Shown piece after piece: positions 47,401 through 54,519 of a stretch of DNA of 64,000 nt. The notes below the pieces were generated by a model, which had not been told where the DNA came from, ran no database searches, and saw nothing but the letters and a program-made list of their open reading frames with translations. Position 1 is the stretch's first letter; each line of letters begins with the position of its first letter. The translations under genes and the position numbers were made by a program. This stretch comes from Salvelinus alpinus (Eukaryota > Chordata > Actinopteri > Salmoniformes > Salmonidae), in contig NC_092091.1 in the NCBI RefSeq assembly GCF_045679555.1, positions 13,231,918 to 13,295,917 of the forward strand. Reading direction: 5' to 3'.

Positions 47401-50400
47401 AATATGCATATCCTTGCTTCAGGTCCCGAGATACAGGCAGTTAGATTTGGGTATGTCATTTTAGGCGAAAATTGTAAAAAAGGCTCTGATCCTTACATTT
47501 TTCCTAATTTAGCAGACGCTCTTATCCAGAGCGACTTACAGGAGCAATTAGGGTTAAGTGCCTTGCTCAAGGGCACATCGTCAGATTTTTCACCTAGTTG
47601 GCGGAGATTAGAACCAGCTACCTTTCGGCACCGGCCCAACTCCCAGCTGTCCACTTCATGAGTCAATAATTATGCAAGCCACAATGCACACTCCTTTTGT
47701 TATTTTGTTAAACATGATATCAACACCATACCACTCCTGGTTACTTTGACAGCATCTACTTTTCTCAGTGCCTTCTTCACCATCCTTGTGACTTCAAAAG
47801 GGTTTCCCAAAGAAACATCCTTATCCAAAAACTTACTCCAACAAGCAACGATTCATCAGAATAAATTTTCGCCCCTTTTGTTCCATTCTTGGACTTCACT
47901 ATTGTCCACTCATCTTCAAACACTTCTGCTTCCTCCATCTCAACCTCTCTCTCCGTAGCCTCTGTTCTTCTTACATTTACATTTACATTTAAGTCATTTA
48001 GCAGACGCTCTTATCCAGAGCGACTTACAAATTGGTGCATTCACCTTATGACATCCAGTGGAACGGCCACTTTACAATAGTGCATCTAAATCTTTTAAGG
48101 GGGGGGGGAGTGAGAAGGATTACTTTATCCTATCCTAGGTATTCCTTAAAGAGGTGGGGTTTCAGGTGTCTCCGGAAGGTGGTGATTGACTCCGCTGTCC
48201 TGGCGTCGTGAGGGAGTTTGTTCCACCATTGGGGGGCCAGAGCAGCGAACAGTTTTGACTGGGCTGAGCGGGAACTGTACTTCCTCAGTGGTAGGGAGGC
48301 GAGCAGGCCAGAGGTGGATGAACGCAGTGCCCTTGTTTGGGTGTAGGGCCTGATCAGAGCCTGGAGGTACTGAGGTGCCGTTCCCCTCACAGCTCCGTAG
48401 GCAAGCACCATGGTCTTGTAGCGGATGCGAGCTTCAACTGGAAGCCAGTGGAGAGAGCGGAGGAGCGGGGTGACGTGAGAGAACTTGGGAAGGTTGAACA
48501 CCAGACGGGCTGCGGCGTTCTGGATGAGTTGTAGGGGTTTAATGGCACAGGCAGGGAGCCCAGCCAACAGCGAGTTGCAGTAATCCAGACGGGAGATGAC
48601 AAGTGCCTGGATTAGGACCTGCGCCGCTTCCTGTGTGAGGCAGGGTCGTACTCTGCGGATGTTGTAGAGCATGAACCTACAGGAACGGGCCACCGCCTTG
48701 ATGTTGGTTGAGAACGACAGGGTGTTGTCCAGGATCACGCCAAGGTTCTTAGCGCTCTGGGAGGAGGACACAATGGAGTTGTCAACCGTGATGGCGAGAT
48801 CATGGAACGGGCAGTCCTTCCCCGGGAGGAAGAGCAGCTCCGTCTTGATTCTTAATCTCCAATCACCGCCTTGTTTCTCGATGTCCACAATATTGCTACG
48901 CACCCATTATTTTTTCACTACCGCCTTTCTCTCTCTCTCTTTCGCACTTTTTGCCTCCTCCCATCTCTCTCTCACTCATGCCCACACTCCCGCCTCCCCC
49001 CACACACACAGCACTGACCTAGTATGTTTTACGACCTCTTTTGCAGACTATCGTACCATGGAAGTGGATCCCAACACAGCATGTGCAACTCTCTCTCTGT
49101 CGAACAGAAACAAGGAGATAGCATGGAGTGACAAGGCCCAGGCCTCTTCAGACCATCTAGACAGGTTTACTTACTATCACCAGGCTCTGTGCAAAGAGGG
49201 TCTGTCTGAAATCTGCTACTGGGAGGTAGAGTGGAGCGGGGGGATCGTTGATGTGGCAGTCTCATACAGAGGGATCAGCAGGAAAGGTTGGGGCAATGAC
49301 TGTTGTTTTGGACACAATGATCAGTCCTGGAGTTTGGTCTGCTCTCCCTCCAGTTGTTCATTCTGGCACAATAATAACTACAAAACCAACATCCCTGTCC
49401 CCCGCGCCTCCAGAGTAGGAGTGTACCTGGACCACAAGGCAGGTACTCTGTCCTTCTACAGTGTCTCTGACACAATGACCCTCCTCCACAGAGTCCAGAC
49501 CACATTCACTCAGCCCCTCTATCCTGGGTTTGGAGTTGATTTAGGATCATCTCTAAAGATATGCCCCCTGCCAGTATGACAATGCTCTAACAACACTCAA
49601 ACCCCTCCTAACATGTTATGGTCCTGGTACAGTAACCCTAGGCTTGCTCTACTGACGTTTTACTCACTTTATTTTTGTTAAATATGCTGTGCCAGATCCT
49701 TTTGTAAAAAGCATTGCACTGTTAAAAAAGGAGTGCCGATATTTTTGGTAAAGGGTTTGTAGGCATTTCATGGCGCATGTGGCAAATACAATTACATTTT
49801 TTTCGATTTTTTATTCCATTCTAATTTCAGCTCGTCTATATTAGTAGTGTCGTGGCTGAATCAGAATTAGTTAGGTAACATAGATAAATAAGATGTTTTA
49901 TCTTATTCTTGTCATTAGAATGTCTTCTTTTGGACTATACTGTTGGCAGTTATCCCTTCTCAGCTAGGGCTTAGTCACTTGGGGCCCAGAGAGGGGAGAG
50001 GTCAGGCTTGTCTTCATATGTCAATGTATCTGTTAAACCATGTGATGCTATGAAGAATATCAGAAGGGGAGGAGGACAGAATGGAGGCTTGTCTTCTTAT
50101 GGGAATGTGTCTGTAACTATTGTATGTCCCCTCTGAGGTTGCCCTTATCTTGACCTAGTATATGACCTAAGAGGCTCACTGTCTTTTCTGAGCTTGTCCA
50201 GGAGTGGGTGTATTTGAGATGGGAGTATCTGGAATTGACAATTGATATATGCCATTGGATGAGGTAATGTTTTCGTACTAAGTGGTACCAAGAACGAGAT
50301 TAGAATCTCGTTTTAGGAGACCAAACTGAACGATAATTTATAGCTAATGCTATCTAGCTATGGGATACTCCTCTTTCAAGTAAAAGGTTCTTTGTAATGT

Positions 50401-53096
50401 TCCTAAGATCGTTTGTTCGTCATGTGAGTTGAGAGGGGTGTGTCTTGGCTATAAATTATACTAAGAATTGTTTTGTAGGGACTCTCATTCATTTCAATTC
50501 ATTTATAGACACTGAATTGATCTGAGAGTCAAAAAGGGCTATGGTGAAGTTCATATATAATTAAAGATGGACTTTATAATATAACTCTGACTTGTGTGTG
50601 GTTGGCTCTCTCATCATTGAGTAATACAGGAAATTACCACGACAGTAGATGGGCAAGCACTCATGGCTTCATATGTGTTTTTGATTGTCAGATTAATCCA
50701 ATTAAAGTAAGATTGGTATGACTTTTGTTTTGTCCAATACAACAGGTTAAATGTGTATAGTACAGTTTCGTTACTGTTTCAAGGCATCACCTCTACCCTG
50801 TTGAGCACATACACACACCCCACTATAATGCAACAACCCACCAGTTGAAGAAGGAGAGTAGCTGGTGCTGGTCGTAGCCCTGTAGTTTGTATGGCCCCAT
50901 GGGACAGAGGATGGCACGGATGCCCCCGATGCCCAGGGCAGCTGCAAGCAGGCCAGTGTAGAACAGGATGTGCCGTTCCCGGTGCTCCATTTGGTGAATC
51001 ATGTTGTGCGTGTCGATGTAGAAGTCCTCGAACGGGAACGCCACCACTGGGAGCATGGCTGTGCCTGAGGGAGGACGGGGGAGTGGAATCAGAATTCCAT
51101 TAGAGGGATTTTATTTAGATTGGGAAAATGTCAATAGTATGGGGCAAAGTAGGGATCTGAGAAGTAGAGAGCTCAGAAGTAATTCAGCCCTAATGTGTCA
51201 ATTATTTAGAAGGGATGATCCATCAATCAATTGTATTTTTATAAAGCCCTTTATCCAACAGCAGTTGATGAACCAGACTTGTGGAGGTCCACAATTTGTT
51301 TTATTGAGGTCTTGACTGATTTCTTTTGATTTTCCCATGATGTCAAGCAAAGAGGCACTGAGTTTGAAGGTAGTCCTTGAAATACAACCACAGGTACACC
51401 TCAAATTGACTCAAATTATGTGAATTAGCCTATCAGAAACTTCTAAAGCGTGTATGTAAACTTCTGACGCACTGGAATTGCAATACAGCGAATTATAAGT
51501 GAAATAATCTGTCTGTAAACAATTGTTGGAAAAATGACTTGTGTCATGCAAAGTAGATGTCCTAACTGACTTAAATAAACTATAGTTTGTTAATAAGACA
51601 TTTCGGGAGTGGTTGAAAAATGAGTTTTAATGACTCAAACCTAAGTGTATGTAAACTTCCGACTTCAACTGTACATGTATTTATGTCTCTAGACGAAGGG
51701 GGGCAAATTACGGCCCGCCGGCCGTATCCGGCCCATTGGGCACTTCAACCCGGCCCGCAAGGTCCTTTTTACTTTATAAAAATGTTTTTCCCTTTTTTCT
51801 CCCCAATTTCATGGTATCCAATTGGTCGTTACAGTGTTGTCCCATCACTTCAACTCCCGTACGGACTCGGGAGATGCAAAGGTCGAGTGCCGTGCGTCCT
51901 CTGAAACACGACCCAGCCAAGCTGCACTGCTTCTTGACACAATGCCCACTTAACCCAGAAGCCAGATGCATCAGCGTGCATGCACACGGCCCACCACAGG
52001 AGTCGCTAGAGTGCAACGGGACAAGGAAATCTCAGCCTAACCCGGACAAATTGTGCACCGCCTCATGGGTCTCACCGCCTGGGATCGAACCCGGGTCTAT
52101 AATGACGCCTCAGTGCCCTATGCGCAGCGGTCTCATTTTAACAAACAATTGGCCCCCCCAAAAAATGTGTCCCTCCGTTGAATTTCAAAATCCTGATGTG
52201 GCCCTCGAGACAAAATGTTTGCCCATCCTTGCTCTAGACCAAAACTAGCCTTACAGCTGAACTACTCAAATGGCCAAGGTGTTTCGAATGAAGTAGTAAA
52301 AAACCTTTGTTGGAAGCCATAACACAGTGCAGAGCCAAAGTCAAACATCTGTCTCTCATTATGAGTTTTGCAGTGCAATATAATGCAGTGCAGTCCACAC
52401 ATCCTCTCCTTCAATGCAAATGTCAAGTAAACTCAGAACGTTAATCTCTGTCCCTCCACCGTGTAGTTTCTCTAAGAGACTATAATACTTAGAAATCATT
52501 CCGCATTAAGAAATAGATAATGATTAGGCATTGAGAAATTAAAGCTTTGAAAAAAGTAAAAATGATGTTCCATGAATTAAATCGGTTTGAACAATAAGTA
52601 CTCCCTATACCAATACACAAGGATGAGTGTTCAACATCAATGTTCCACTCATCCCCCTCCCCTTGAAAACAAACAGGAGCACCTTACCAAAGAGATGGAG
52701 CAGAGTACACAAGTAGAGCACCTTGGTTCTCCCAAGGCAGGTATCAGCAAACCATCCCACCATGACAGGAGTGAGTGTACTGGCCCCCACAAAGCACAGG
52801 TTAACGGTAGCAGCCTGGTAGTGATCATAGCCCAGCTTCACCGTACAGAACAGGATCATGTTACACACAATCCCAAAGAAGGTGAACCTCTCAAACAGCT
52901 CCACCAGCAGGATGCAGATGATGACTTGGAGCTTTTTGCGGGTCTGCTGGGGACGGTTCTGGGGCAGCCCCCTGCTCGGGCACGGGGTCATGGAGGGCCG
53001 ACACAGCTGGTGGTGCCCCCCTTCCATGGGGGGCCGACGCAACTGATGGTAGTGCCACCCCTCTTCCGGCAGCCCTTGGAGGTACACTGCCACCAT
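26278..53096 (-). CDS. slc15a5: slc15a5, solute carrier family 15 member 5, 9 exons
   Basis: Integral membrane transporter of the proton-coupled oligopeptide transporter (POT/PTR2) family; the substrate of SLC15A5 is poorly defined. Nine exons join in frame: 53096-52688, 51064-50842, 31906-31737, 29925-29705, 29498-29312, 29092-28904, 27162-27031, 26880-26772, 26422-26278, giving about 594 codons (human 579 from memory). The POT motif E-x-x-E-R-F is present as ELFERF at residues 66-71, and FFNW|FYW spans exons 2-3. The assignment to member 5 rests on matches through every exon, such as CLGRTKVLY-type TM2, [13 protein letters not shown] after FLGIA, GKVL(x)VSSM and NTL(x)EGNLE. Start: the ATG at 53096 fits best; two later in-frame ATGs are possible. 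One intron uses GC-AG. All phases agree and there is no stop. Confidence 0.93.
26505..26590 (+). repeat. 18-bp tandem repeat, about five copies
   Basis: Units of the form TGTCACCCGTCTCAAGAC with substitutions, in slc15a5 intron 8. Confidence 0.8.
26772..26880 (-). CDS. slc15a5: slc15a5 exon 8
   Basis: Acceptor CTACAG|GTAACT, donor TTACAG|GTACAG. Encodes [20 protein letters not shown] and the last helix [11 protein letters not shown]. Confidence 0.92.
27031..27162 (-). CDS. slc15a5: slc15a5 exon 7
   Basis: Acceptor TTCCAG|GCTCTG, donor GGAG|GTAAAG. Encodes [20 protein letters not shown] and [18 protein letters not shown] complete but dead Tc1 copy lies in the preceding intron. Confidence 0.92.
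27349..28739 (+). mobile_element. Tc1-like element of the B family in slc15a5 intron 6
   Basis: Both ends are present (CAGTTTAAGTCGAAAGTTTA; CGTCCGACTTCAACTG) with TA on each side. 1,391 bp. The transposase (27715 [17 protein letters not shown]) keeps the DNA-binding half to about residue 104, then is stopped. A deletion near 28187-28192 removes much of the catalytic core, while SQSPYLSPI and the C-terminus remain. Not autonomous. Confidence 0.93.
27715..28480 (+). pseudogene. Dead Tc1 transposase
   Basis: Keeps the paired helix-turn-helix region ([18 protein letters not shown], then SYRSGRKG and [19 protein letters not shown]) but has a stop after STEK (28027-28029) and lacks the middle of the DDE domain. 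Confidence 0.88.
28743..28818 (+). repeat. 29-bp tandem repeat, 2.6 copies
   Basis: Unit contains GTCCATTGACATTCTAACTA; three starts between 28746 and 28803, directly abutting the Tc1 right flank. Confidence 0.85.
28904..29092 (-). CDS. slc15a5: slc15a5 exon 6
   Basis: Acceptor CCCAG|CGCTTG, donor TCCT|GTGAGT. Encodes [20 protein letters not shown], the loop [11 protein letters not shown] and a helix [12 protein letters not shown]. Confidence 0.92.
29190..29308 (+). repeat. GT-rich compound microsatellite
   Basis: GT runs separated by GCATCT, GCC and CAT, with one internal duplication. Lies in slc15a5 intron 5 beside the exon 5 donor. Confidence 0.9.
29312..29498 (-). CDS. slc15a5: slc15a5 exon 5
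   Basis: Acceptor CACAG|ATTCCA, donor ATCA|GTAGGC. Encodes [14 protein letters not shown] and a helix [23 protein letters not shown]-rich run lies immediately inside the next intron. Confidence 0.92.
29705..29925 (-). CDS. slc15a5: slc15a5 exon 4 (GC donor)
   Basis: Acceptor TACAG|GCAGTT. Encodes [17 protein letters not shown], then [19 protein letters not shown] and [17 protein letters not shown]. The frame into exon 5 works only if the exon ends at CAG followed by GCAGGT, a GC donor; the GT four bases on breaks the frame. Confidence 0.9.
29990..30280 (-). other. Possible LTR remnant
   Basis: On the minus strand this carries AATAAACTTGCTTTGAGC, a poly(A)-signal context seen in LTRs, and sequence of unique look. 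No TG/CA ends or target duplication could be fixed, so this is a weak call. Confidence 0.25.
30362..31680 (+). repeat. 30-bp repeat array split by an insertion
   Basis: Units containing ACCACATCAATACTAGAAT occur at 30362-30456 and resume at about 31611-31680. A block of about 1.15 kb with unrelated content lies between. Confidence 0.75.
30457..30591. repeat. Long imperfect palindrome
   Basis: Arm 1 starts AAGTGATCGTGCTCGAGAAG and includes CCGGTGTTTGGAG and ATATTGGCA; arm 2 ends with the inverse (TGCCAATATG, CGAAACACCAG, CTTCTAGGG, ATCACTT). Arms of about 45 bp around a 45-bp loop could form a hairpin. It marks the left edge of the block inserted in the 30-bp array. Confidence 0.8.
31737..31906 (-). 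CDS. slc15a5: slc15a5 exon 3
   Basis: Acceptor CTCAG|GTTCTAC completes the FFNWFYW signature, followed by [16 protein letters not shown] and a helix [18 protein letters not shown]. Donor AAAG|GTAACA. It is separated from exon 2 by an intron of nearly 19 kb that contains the finTRIM gene. Confidence 0.92.
32037..34057. mobile_element. hAT-like composite bounded by CAGAGATGGGCA-type ends
   Basis: Left CACAGAGATTGGCAAAAGAT and right ATACTGCCCATCTGTG are inverted. Inside are L2-tail motifs (32280-32345) and a second hAT-like element from about 32466. No target duplication was identified because a GT microsatellite abuts the right end. Confidence 0.4.
32466..33965 (+). mobile_element. hAT-like non-autonomous element, plus copy
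   Basis: Starts CAGCGATTCTCAACTGGGGG, a hAT-type end. Long stretches recur in inverse orientation at 54890-56700 (for example CAGCGGAGCCTTGTCTGGC and AGCTTGGAAAAGAGACC). No transposase frame. Confidence 0.6.
34061..34087 (+). repeat. GT microsatellite
   Basis: About 13 GT units. Confidence 0.95.
34442..34580 (+). promoter_or_regulatory. finTRIM upstream block, first copy
   Basis: ACAGTCAAGTAGGAAGACAC and CCCTGTCCTCTGGT match the region before the pseudogene ATG (15605-15767) and the block at 34683-34815. It is followed by a broken exon 1 start. Confidence 0.5.
34584..34672 (+). pseudogene. Decayed duplicate of finTRIM exon 1 start
   Basis: Matches the first 90 or so bases of the finTRIM coding exon, including TGTTGCTCCATCTGTCTGGA, but the ATG has become ATA and the match ends after GACACAGCTGTATG. 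It lies 230 bp upstream of the intact start. Confidence 0.8.
34816..35391 (+). CDS. finTRIM exon 1: RING and B-boxes
   Basis: 192 codons from ATG with no break. RING Cys/His residues: C10, C13, C25, H27, C30, C33, C49, C52 ([18 protein letters not shown]). B-box 1 spans about residues 95-126 ([23 protein letters not shown]) and B-box 2 about 151-184 ([25 protein letters not shown]). Donor CAG|GTAATA, phase 0. Confidence 0.93.
34816..49579 (+). CDS. finTRIM-like E3 ligase gene nested in slc15a5 intron 2
   Basis: Tripartite-motif protein of the fish-specific finTRIM type, a likely RING E3 ubiquitin ligase; several family members respond to virus infection. Exons on the plus strand: 34816-35391 (RING plus two B-boxes), 36887-36982 and 37106-37351 (coiled coil), 37445 to about 37600 (spacer, donor uncertain), 38528-38587 (short exon) and 49047-49579 (PRY/SPRY, stop). 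Phases agree for all joins except the exon 4 donor, which lies next to a Tc1-like insertion at 37621. The last intron is about 10.5 kb of nested transposons. The gene lies wholly within slc15a5 intron 2, in opposite orientation. It may be functional or newly crippled at exon 4. Confidence 0.8.
35510..35661 (+). repeat. 77-bp tandem duplication
   Basis: Two copies containing CCTTCAATGTAATATCCACC, at 35521 and 35598, in finTRIM intron 1. Confidence 0.88.
36116..36789 (+). repeat. 53-bp minisatellite, about 13 copies
   Basis: GGCTTGAT recurs every 53 bp from 36121 to 36757. The unit includes TTTAGTCCAGGATTAGGCTT and TGTCTGGGAAACCACCCCAA. Variants (CCGTG/CTGTG, CTGTTT/CGGTTT) alternate in blocks. 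Lies about 100 bp before finTRIM exon 2. Confidence 0.95.
36887..36982 (+). CDS. finTRIM exon 2: coiled coil
   Basis: Acceptor GAGCAG|CAACAG, donor AAG|GTGAGT, 32 codons. Charged heptad-like sequence [17 protein letters not shown]. Confidence 0.88.
37106..37351 (+). CDS. finTRIM exon 3: coiled coil
   Basis: Acceptor AACAG|GAGTCT, donor CAG|GTAACG, 82 codons. Contains [20 protein letters not shown] and ends in the family motif [15 protein letters not shown]. Confidence 0.92.
37445..37600 (+). CDS. finTRIM exon 4: spacer, donor uncertain
   Basis: Acceptor TTTCAG|AGTATC; encodes [11 protein letters not shown] and [16 protein letters not shown], then CKEETDKIL. The next exon needs a one-base overhang. 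The only such GT is the weak A|GTTGTC near 37576, and an A-run and a Tc1-like element follow. The normal donor may be lost. Confidence 0.65.
37621..38342 (+). mobile_element. Tc1-like element, internally deleted
   Basis: Left end TACATTGAACCAAAATATAA and right end AATATATTTAGGTTCAGTAT are imperfect inverses with TA flanks. It contains traces of a Tc1 transposase (for example near 37975, CAGGAATGTCCACCAGAGCT) but no open frame. It sits in finTRIM intron 4, right beside exon 4. Confidence 0.75.
38528..38587 (+). CDS. finTRIM short exon before SPRY
   Basis: Acceptor TTCACAG|TGACAC, donor AAAA|GTGAGT, 60 bp. Reads [19 protein letters not shown] in the frame that joins correctly to [12 protein letters not shown] of the PRY exon. 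Confidence 0.7.
39179..39875 (+). mobile_element. LINE fragment, RT C-terminal and 3' end
   Basis: Matches the end of the adjacent LINE ORF ([13 protein letters not shown], then [15 protein letters not shown]) with several stops, then its 3' tail. Older and more decayed than the LINE that follows. Confidence 0.8.
39893..42531 (+). pseudogene. LINE ORF2 fragment (endonuclease and RT)
   Basis: Endonuclease part: LLGDLNWDM, then DIILTN and [11 protein letters not shown]. An in-frame TAG at 40775-40777 follows [12 protein letters not shown] part 40793-41896: [41 protein letters not shown] and the catalytic YADDTILY. A frameshift near 41850 moves the C-terminal part to 41839-42531. Not functional, though recent enough to read easily. 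Confidence 0.9.
42805..44379 (-). CDS. LINE reverse transcriptase (open)
   Basis: 524 codons without a stop. RT motifs in order: [67 protein letters not shown] and catalytic [13 protein letters not shown]-terminal part has [15 protein letters not shown] and [15 protein letters not shown], typical of L2/CR1-type LINEs. Its N-terminal endonuclease part is in another frame, separated at a G/C run near 44502-44512. Confidence 0.92.
   Translation of the reverse strand: MTSFSPLSPDEISRLVTAGRPTTCPLDPIPSSLLQTISGDLLPYLTSLINSSLTAGYVPSVFKRARVAPLLKKPTLDPSDVNNYRPVSLLSFLSKTLERAVLGQLSCYLSQNDLLDPNQSGFKTSHSTETALLCITEALRTAKANSLSSALILLDLSAAFDTVNHQILLSTLSELGISGAAHAWIASYLTGRSYQVAWRESVSSPRALTTGVPQGSVLGPLLFSLYTKSLGSVITSHGLSYHCYADDTQLIFSFPPSDDQVANRISACLADISVWMTDHHLKLNLGKTELLFLPGKDCPFHDLAITVDNSIVSSSQSAKNLGVILDNTLSFSTNIKAVARSCRFMLYNIRRVRPCLTQEAAQVLIQALVISRLDYCNSLLAGLPACAIKPLQLIQNAAARLVFNLPKFSHVTPLLRSLHWLPVEARIRYKTMVLAYGAVRGTAPQYLQALIRPYTQTRALRSSTSGLLASLPLRKYSSRSAQSKLFAALAPQWWNKLPHDARTAESITTFRRHLKPHLFKEYLG
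44462..45244 (-). pseudogene. LINE endonuclease C-terminal part, frame-shifted
   Basis: Contains [11 protein letters not shown] (AP-endonuclease GDFN motif), [13 protein letters not shown] and [14 protein letters not shown] (SDH motif). Runs into PPPPPP at the C run and loses frame before the RT. Confidence 0.85.
45961..46090 (-). mobile_element. Left-end fragment of element D family
   Basis: On the minus strand: GGGACGCTAGC-type start inverse (plus TGGGACGCTAGCATGCC), and AATTGCAGAGCGCGAAATTC, matching the left end of element D at 6325-6390. It interrupts the Tc1 transposase. Confidence 0.6.
46511..47500. other. Non-coding intron sequence with a dispersed repeat
   Basis: No gene. From about 47190 (GCTGCCATCTAGTGGCC) to 47490 (TTAGATTTGGGTATGTCATT) the sequence resembles the right part of element D-type repeats. 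46511-47190 holds nothing I recognise. Confidence 0.4.
47503..47665 (-). mobile_element. SINE-like repeat with L2-type tail
   Basis: Contains TTTAGCAGACGCTCTTATCC, AGTGCCTTGCTCAAGGGCAC and GAACCAGCTACCTTTCGG; on the minus strand this is a tRNA-like head with an L2-type LINE tail. Confidence 0.65.
47971..48846 (-). mobile_element. Second, 5'-truncated copy of the L2-like LINE
   Basis: Encodes only the last 240 or so residues of the same RT (from [14 protein letters not shown] to HLFKEYLG), nearly identical to 42805-43530, with the same 3' tail. TTCTTA at each side is a possible target duplication. Lies in the last finTRIM intron. Confidence 0.88.
49047..49579 (+). CDS. finTRIM last exon: PRY/SPRY (B30.2)
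   Basis: Acceptor TTTTGCAG|ACTATC; about 177 residues. PRY motif [24 protein letters not shown] motifs [61 protein letters not shown] and [19 protein letters not shown]. This is the ligand-recognition domain. Complete and free of stops. A truncated LINE ends about 200 bp before the acceptor. Confidence 0.93.
49848..50644 (+). mobile_element. Solo LTR
   Basis: 797 bp starting TGTCGTGGCTGAATCAG and ending AAATTACCACGACA, with 8-bp inverted ends TGTCGTGG/CCACGACA and a 4-bp duplication GTAG (49844-49847, 50645-50648). ATTAAAGATGGAC near 50560 may be a poly(A) signal. No internal coding region is present. The 4-bp duplication fits an endogenous retrovirus-like source, but the family is not determined. 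Confidence 0.82.
50842..51064 (-). CDS. slc15a5: slc15a5 exon 2
   Basis: Acceptor CTCAG|GCACAG, donor CTG|GTGGGT. Encodes [15 protein letters not shown], a helix with [14 protein letters not shown], and ends in SFFNW, whose Trp codon is split to exon 3. 223 bp. Confidence 0.92.
51260..51672 (-). mobile_element. Truncated Tc1-like element of the B family
   Basis: The right edge is an intact TIR (ATGTAAACTTCCGACTTCAACTG) followed by TA. It retains the 5' non-coding part and the [11 protein letters not shown] start on the minus strand (51338 inwards), then ends. Lies in slc15a5 intron 1. Confidence 0.85.
51695..52231. mobile_element. hAT-type MITE with a nested SINE
   Basis: Perfect 8-bp target duplication CTCTAGAC (51687-51694 and 52232-52239). 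Left end GAAGGGGGGCAAATTACGG, right end inverse of CAAGGATGGGCAAACATTT. The inner part is replaced by a SINE at about 51785-52140. Confidence 0.82.
51785..52140 (-). mobile_element. tRNA-derived SINE
   Basis: On the minus strand a tRNA-like head includes the B-box GGTTCGATCC (plus strand 52082-52091) preceded by CATTATAGACCCG; the A-box region is near TGCGCATAGG. The tail runs into CCCCAATTT. Not a real tRNA gene: no cloverleaf-complete sequence. Confidence 0.7.
52688..53096 (-). CDS. slc15a5: slc15a5 exon 1 (start, TM1-2)
   Basis: Encodes a variable cytosolic N-terminus, then TM1 with [14 protein letters not shown] (POT motif) and TM2-3 with [16 protein letters not shown]. Donor G|GTAAGG at 52687. 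The first 45 or so residues have no clear counterpart that I recall, so the start could lie further in (Met codons 34 or 36). Confidence 0.9.
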
Positions 53097-54519
53097 ACTG
53101 CCTGCCTGGTTATCTGTCTGTCTGCCTGGCTGGCTGAATGTGTCTAAGAGAATATAACAACAGAGAGAGAACACTGGGATGAAGCGCCTTCCTTCTCAGA
53201 AGAGGAGTTACTGTAGAATCCAGGGCTGGAATTATACACCTTTCTGTGAGTGGTCTGGAACCGGAATGGGGTGTCGGTGACCAAAGTGTCCGCACTGGGT
53301 GCTCTGTAATTGATCCTGTTGTGGCTCAGATGTGTCTGCTGACTAGGATGGTAAGGTCCCAGCAGTAGTTTGATTGGGGGCCACCACGTACAAATTATGC
53401 TGTGCCATATGTTCCCTGTGACCCATACGCGGGTGTGAGTGATAGGAGATATTTAGGAAGTGTCCCTGACATATTTTCTAAATGAGCTTCAGGGTATACT
53501 AATATTGTTTTGAGGGCTCCTCTGTTACAAAACAGAGGTAATGATTAAGGGATAATGTGCTTCGATGGTTTCTGTAATGTTTATAGTGTATTGATAAAAA
53601 TAATGGAGTTATGAATAACTGATATTAAATTAATCATTTTTTTTTTCTACATTGATAAAAAAAAAATATATATATATTTTCTAAAATAGCAAAGACTATA
53701 ATTCTGTGTGCTGTGTTTTGTTATCAAACCCTTTGGACAACAGTGAGTTCTCTGGCTGTGCCCTCATCGCCACCCAAAAAGACTACCCAAAAAAATGTTA
53801 CATGTTTATATCAAATCAAATTACAGACAATTGAAATAGAGGCCAACACCATTACAGACACCTAAATTATGTCACACTCAACTGCTAGAGCAGTCTTCCA
53901 AAGTGAAAGTTAATTTAGGTTCACCCTGAAGAGTTGCTGCCACAATTAGACAGCTTGTGTGAAGTGTGAGACCTTGAAGAGTCAGCAGGTCTCCTTAATA
54001 TAGCATCTCCCTAACGGTTGGCCTGGCCCATAGAAAAATAACCGCATTGTACAATTTCCAATATTTAACGTTACCCCTTTTTAAGAAAATGAAACAGTCT
54101 ATTTCCATGTTAATCAATGTTTTCATGGTCGTCACTAGTTACCACAGCCACAAAGTCAGAATTATGACTAAACCCCGCCTATTTCTACAATTCATCTTCT
54201 TAACATATGATTTGACACCTAACCTTAACTCTAACTTTAACCACACTGCTAACCATATGCTCTAACCTTAAATTAAGATCGAAAAGCACATTTTTACTAT
54301 AGCCAATTTTAACTTTGTGGTTGTGGTAACAACCCTCGCTTCATGATGTCACTGTGGTTACCGCACAGTGTCAACACCGGGCGTCGCGTTCCGCGTTGGT
54401 GATTGGCTAGACATTGCGTGGCGTATCATGGGGATTTCTTTTTTTGTAATCACAACCAAGTAATCAGAAGGAAAGAGAAACATCCAAATGTTTCTTAGAT
54501 AGTCCTCGATGTCATTTCA
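53097..54519. other. Upstream region of slc15a5, no element assigned
   Basis: Should contain the slc15a5 promoter (minus strand). I see no confident TATA box or CpG-rich core. Low-complexity T and AT tracts occur at 53637-53682. The rest is AT-rich without gene-like frames. Confidence 0.4.

Noticed and set aside
52075-52140. A tRNA gene on the minus strand
   Set aside because: The B-box is present, but the rest fits a SINE head inside a transposon and not a full tRNA cloverleaf.
52587-53147. 186-codon plus-strand frame
   Set aside because: Antisense shadow of slc15a5 exon 1.
53097-53174. Extending slc15a5 upstream to 53174
   Set aside because: The frame is open but there is no ATG there, only a GTG; the first ATG is at 53096.
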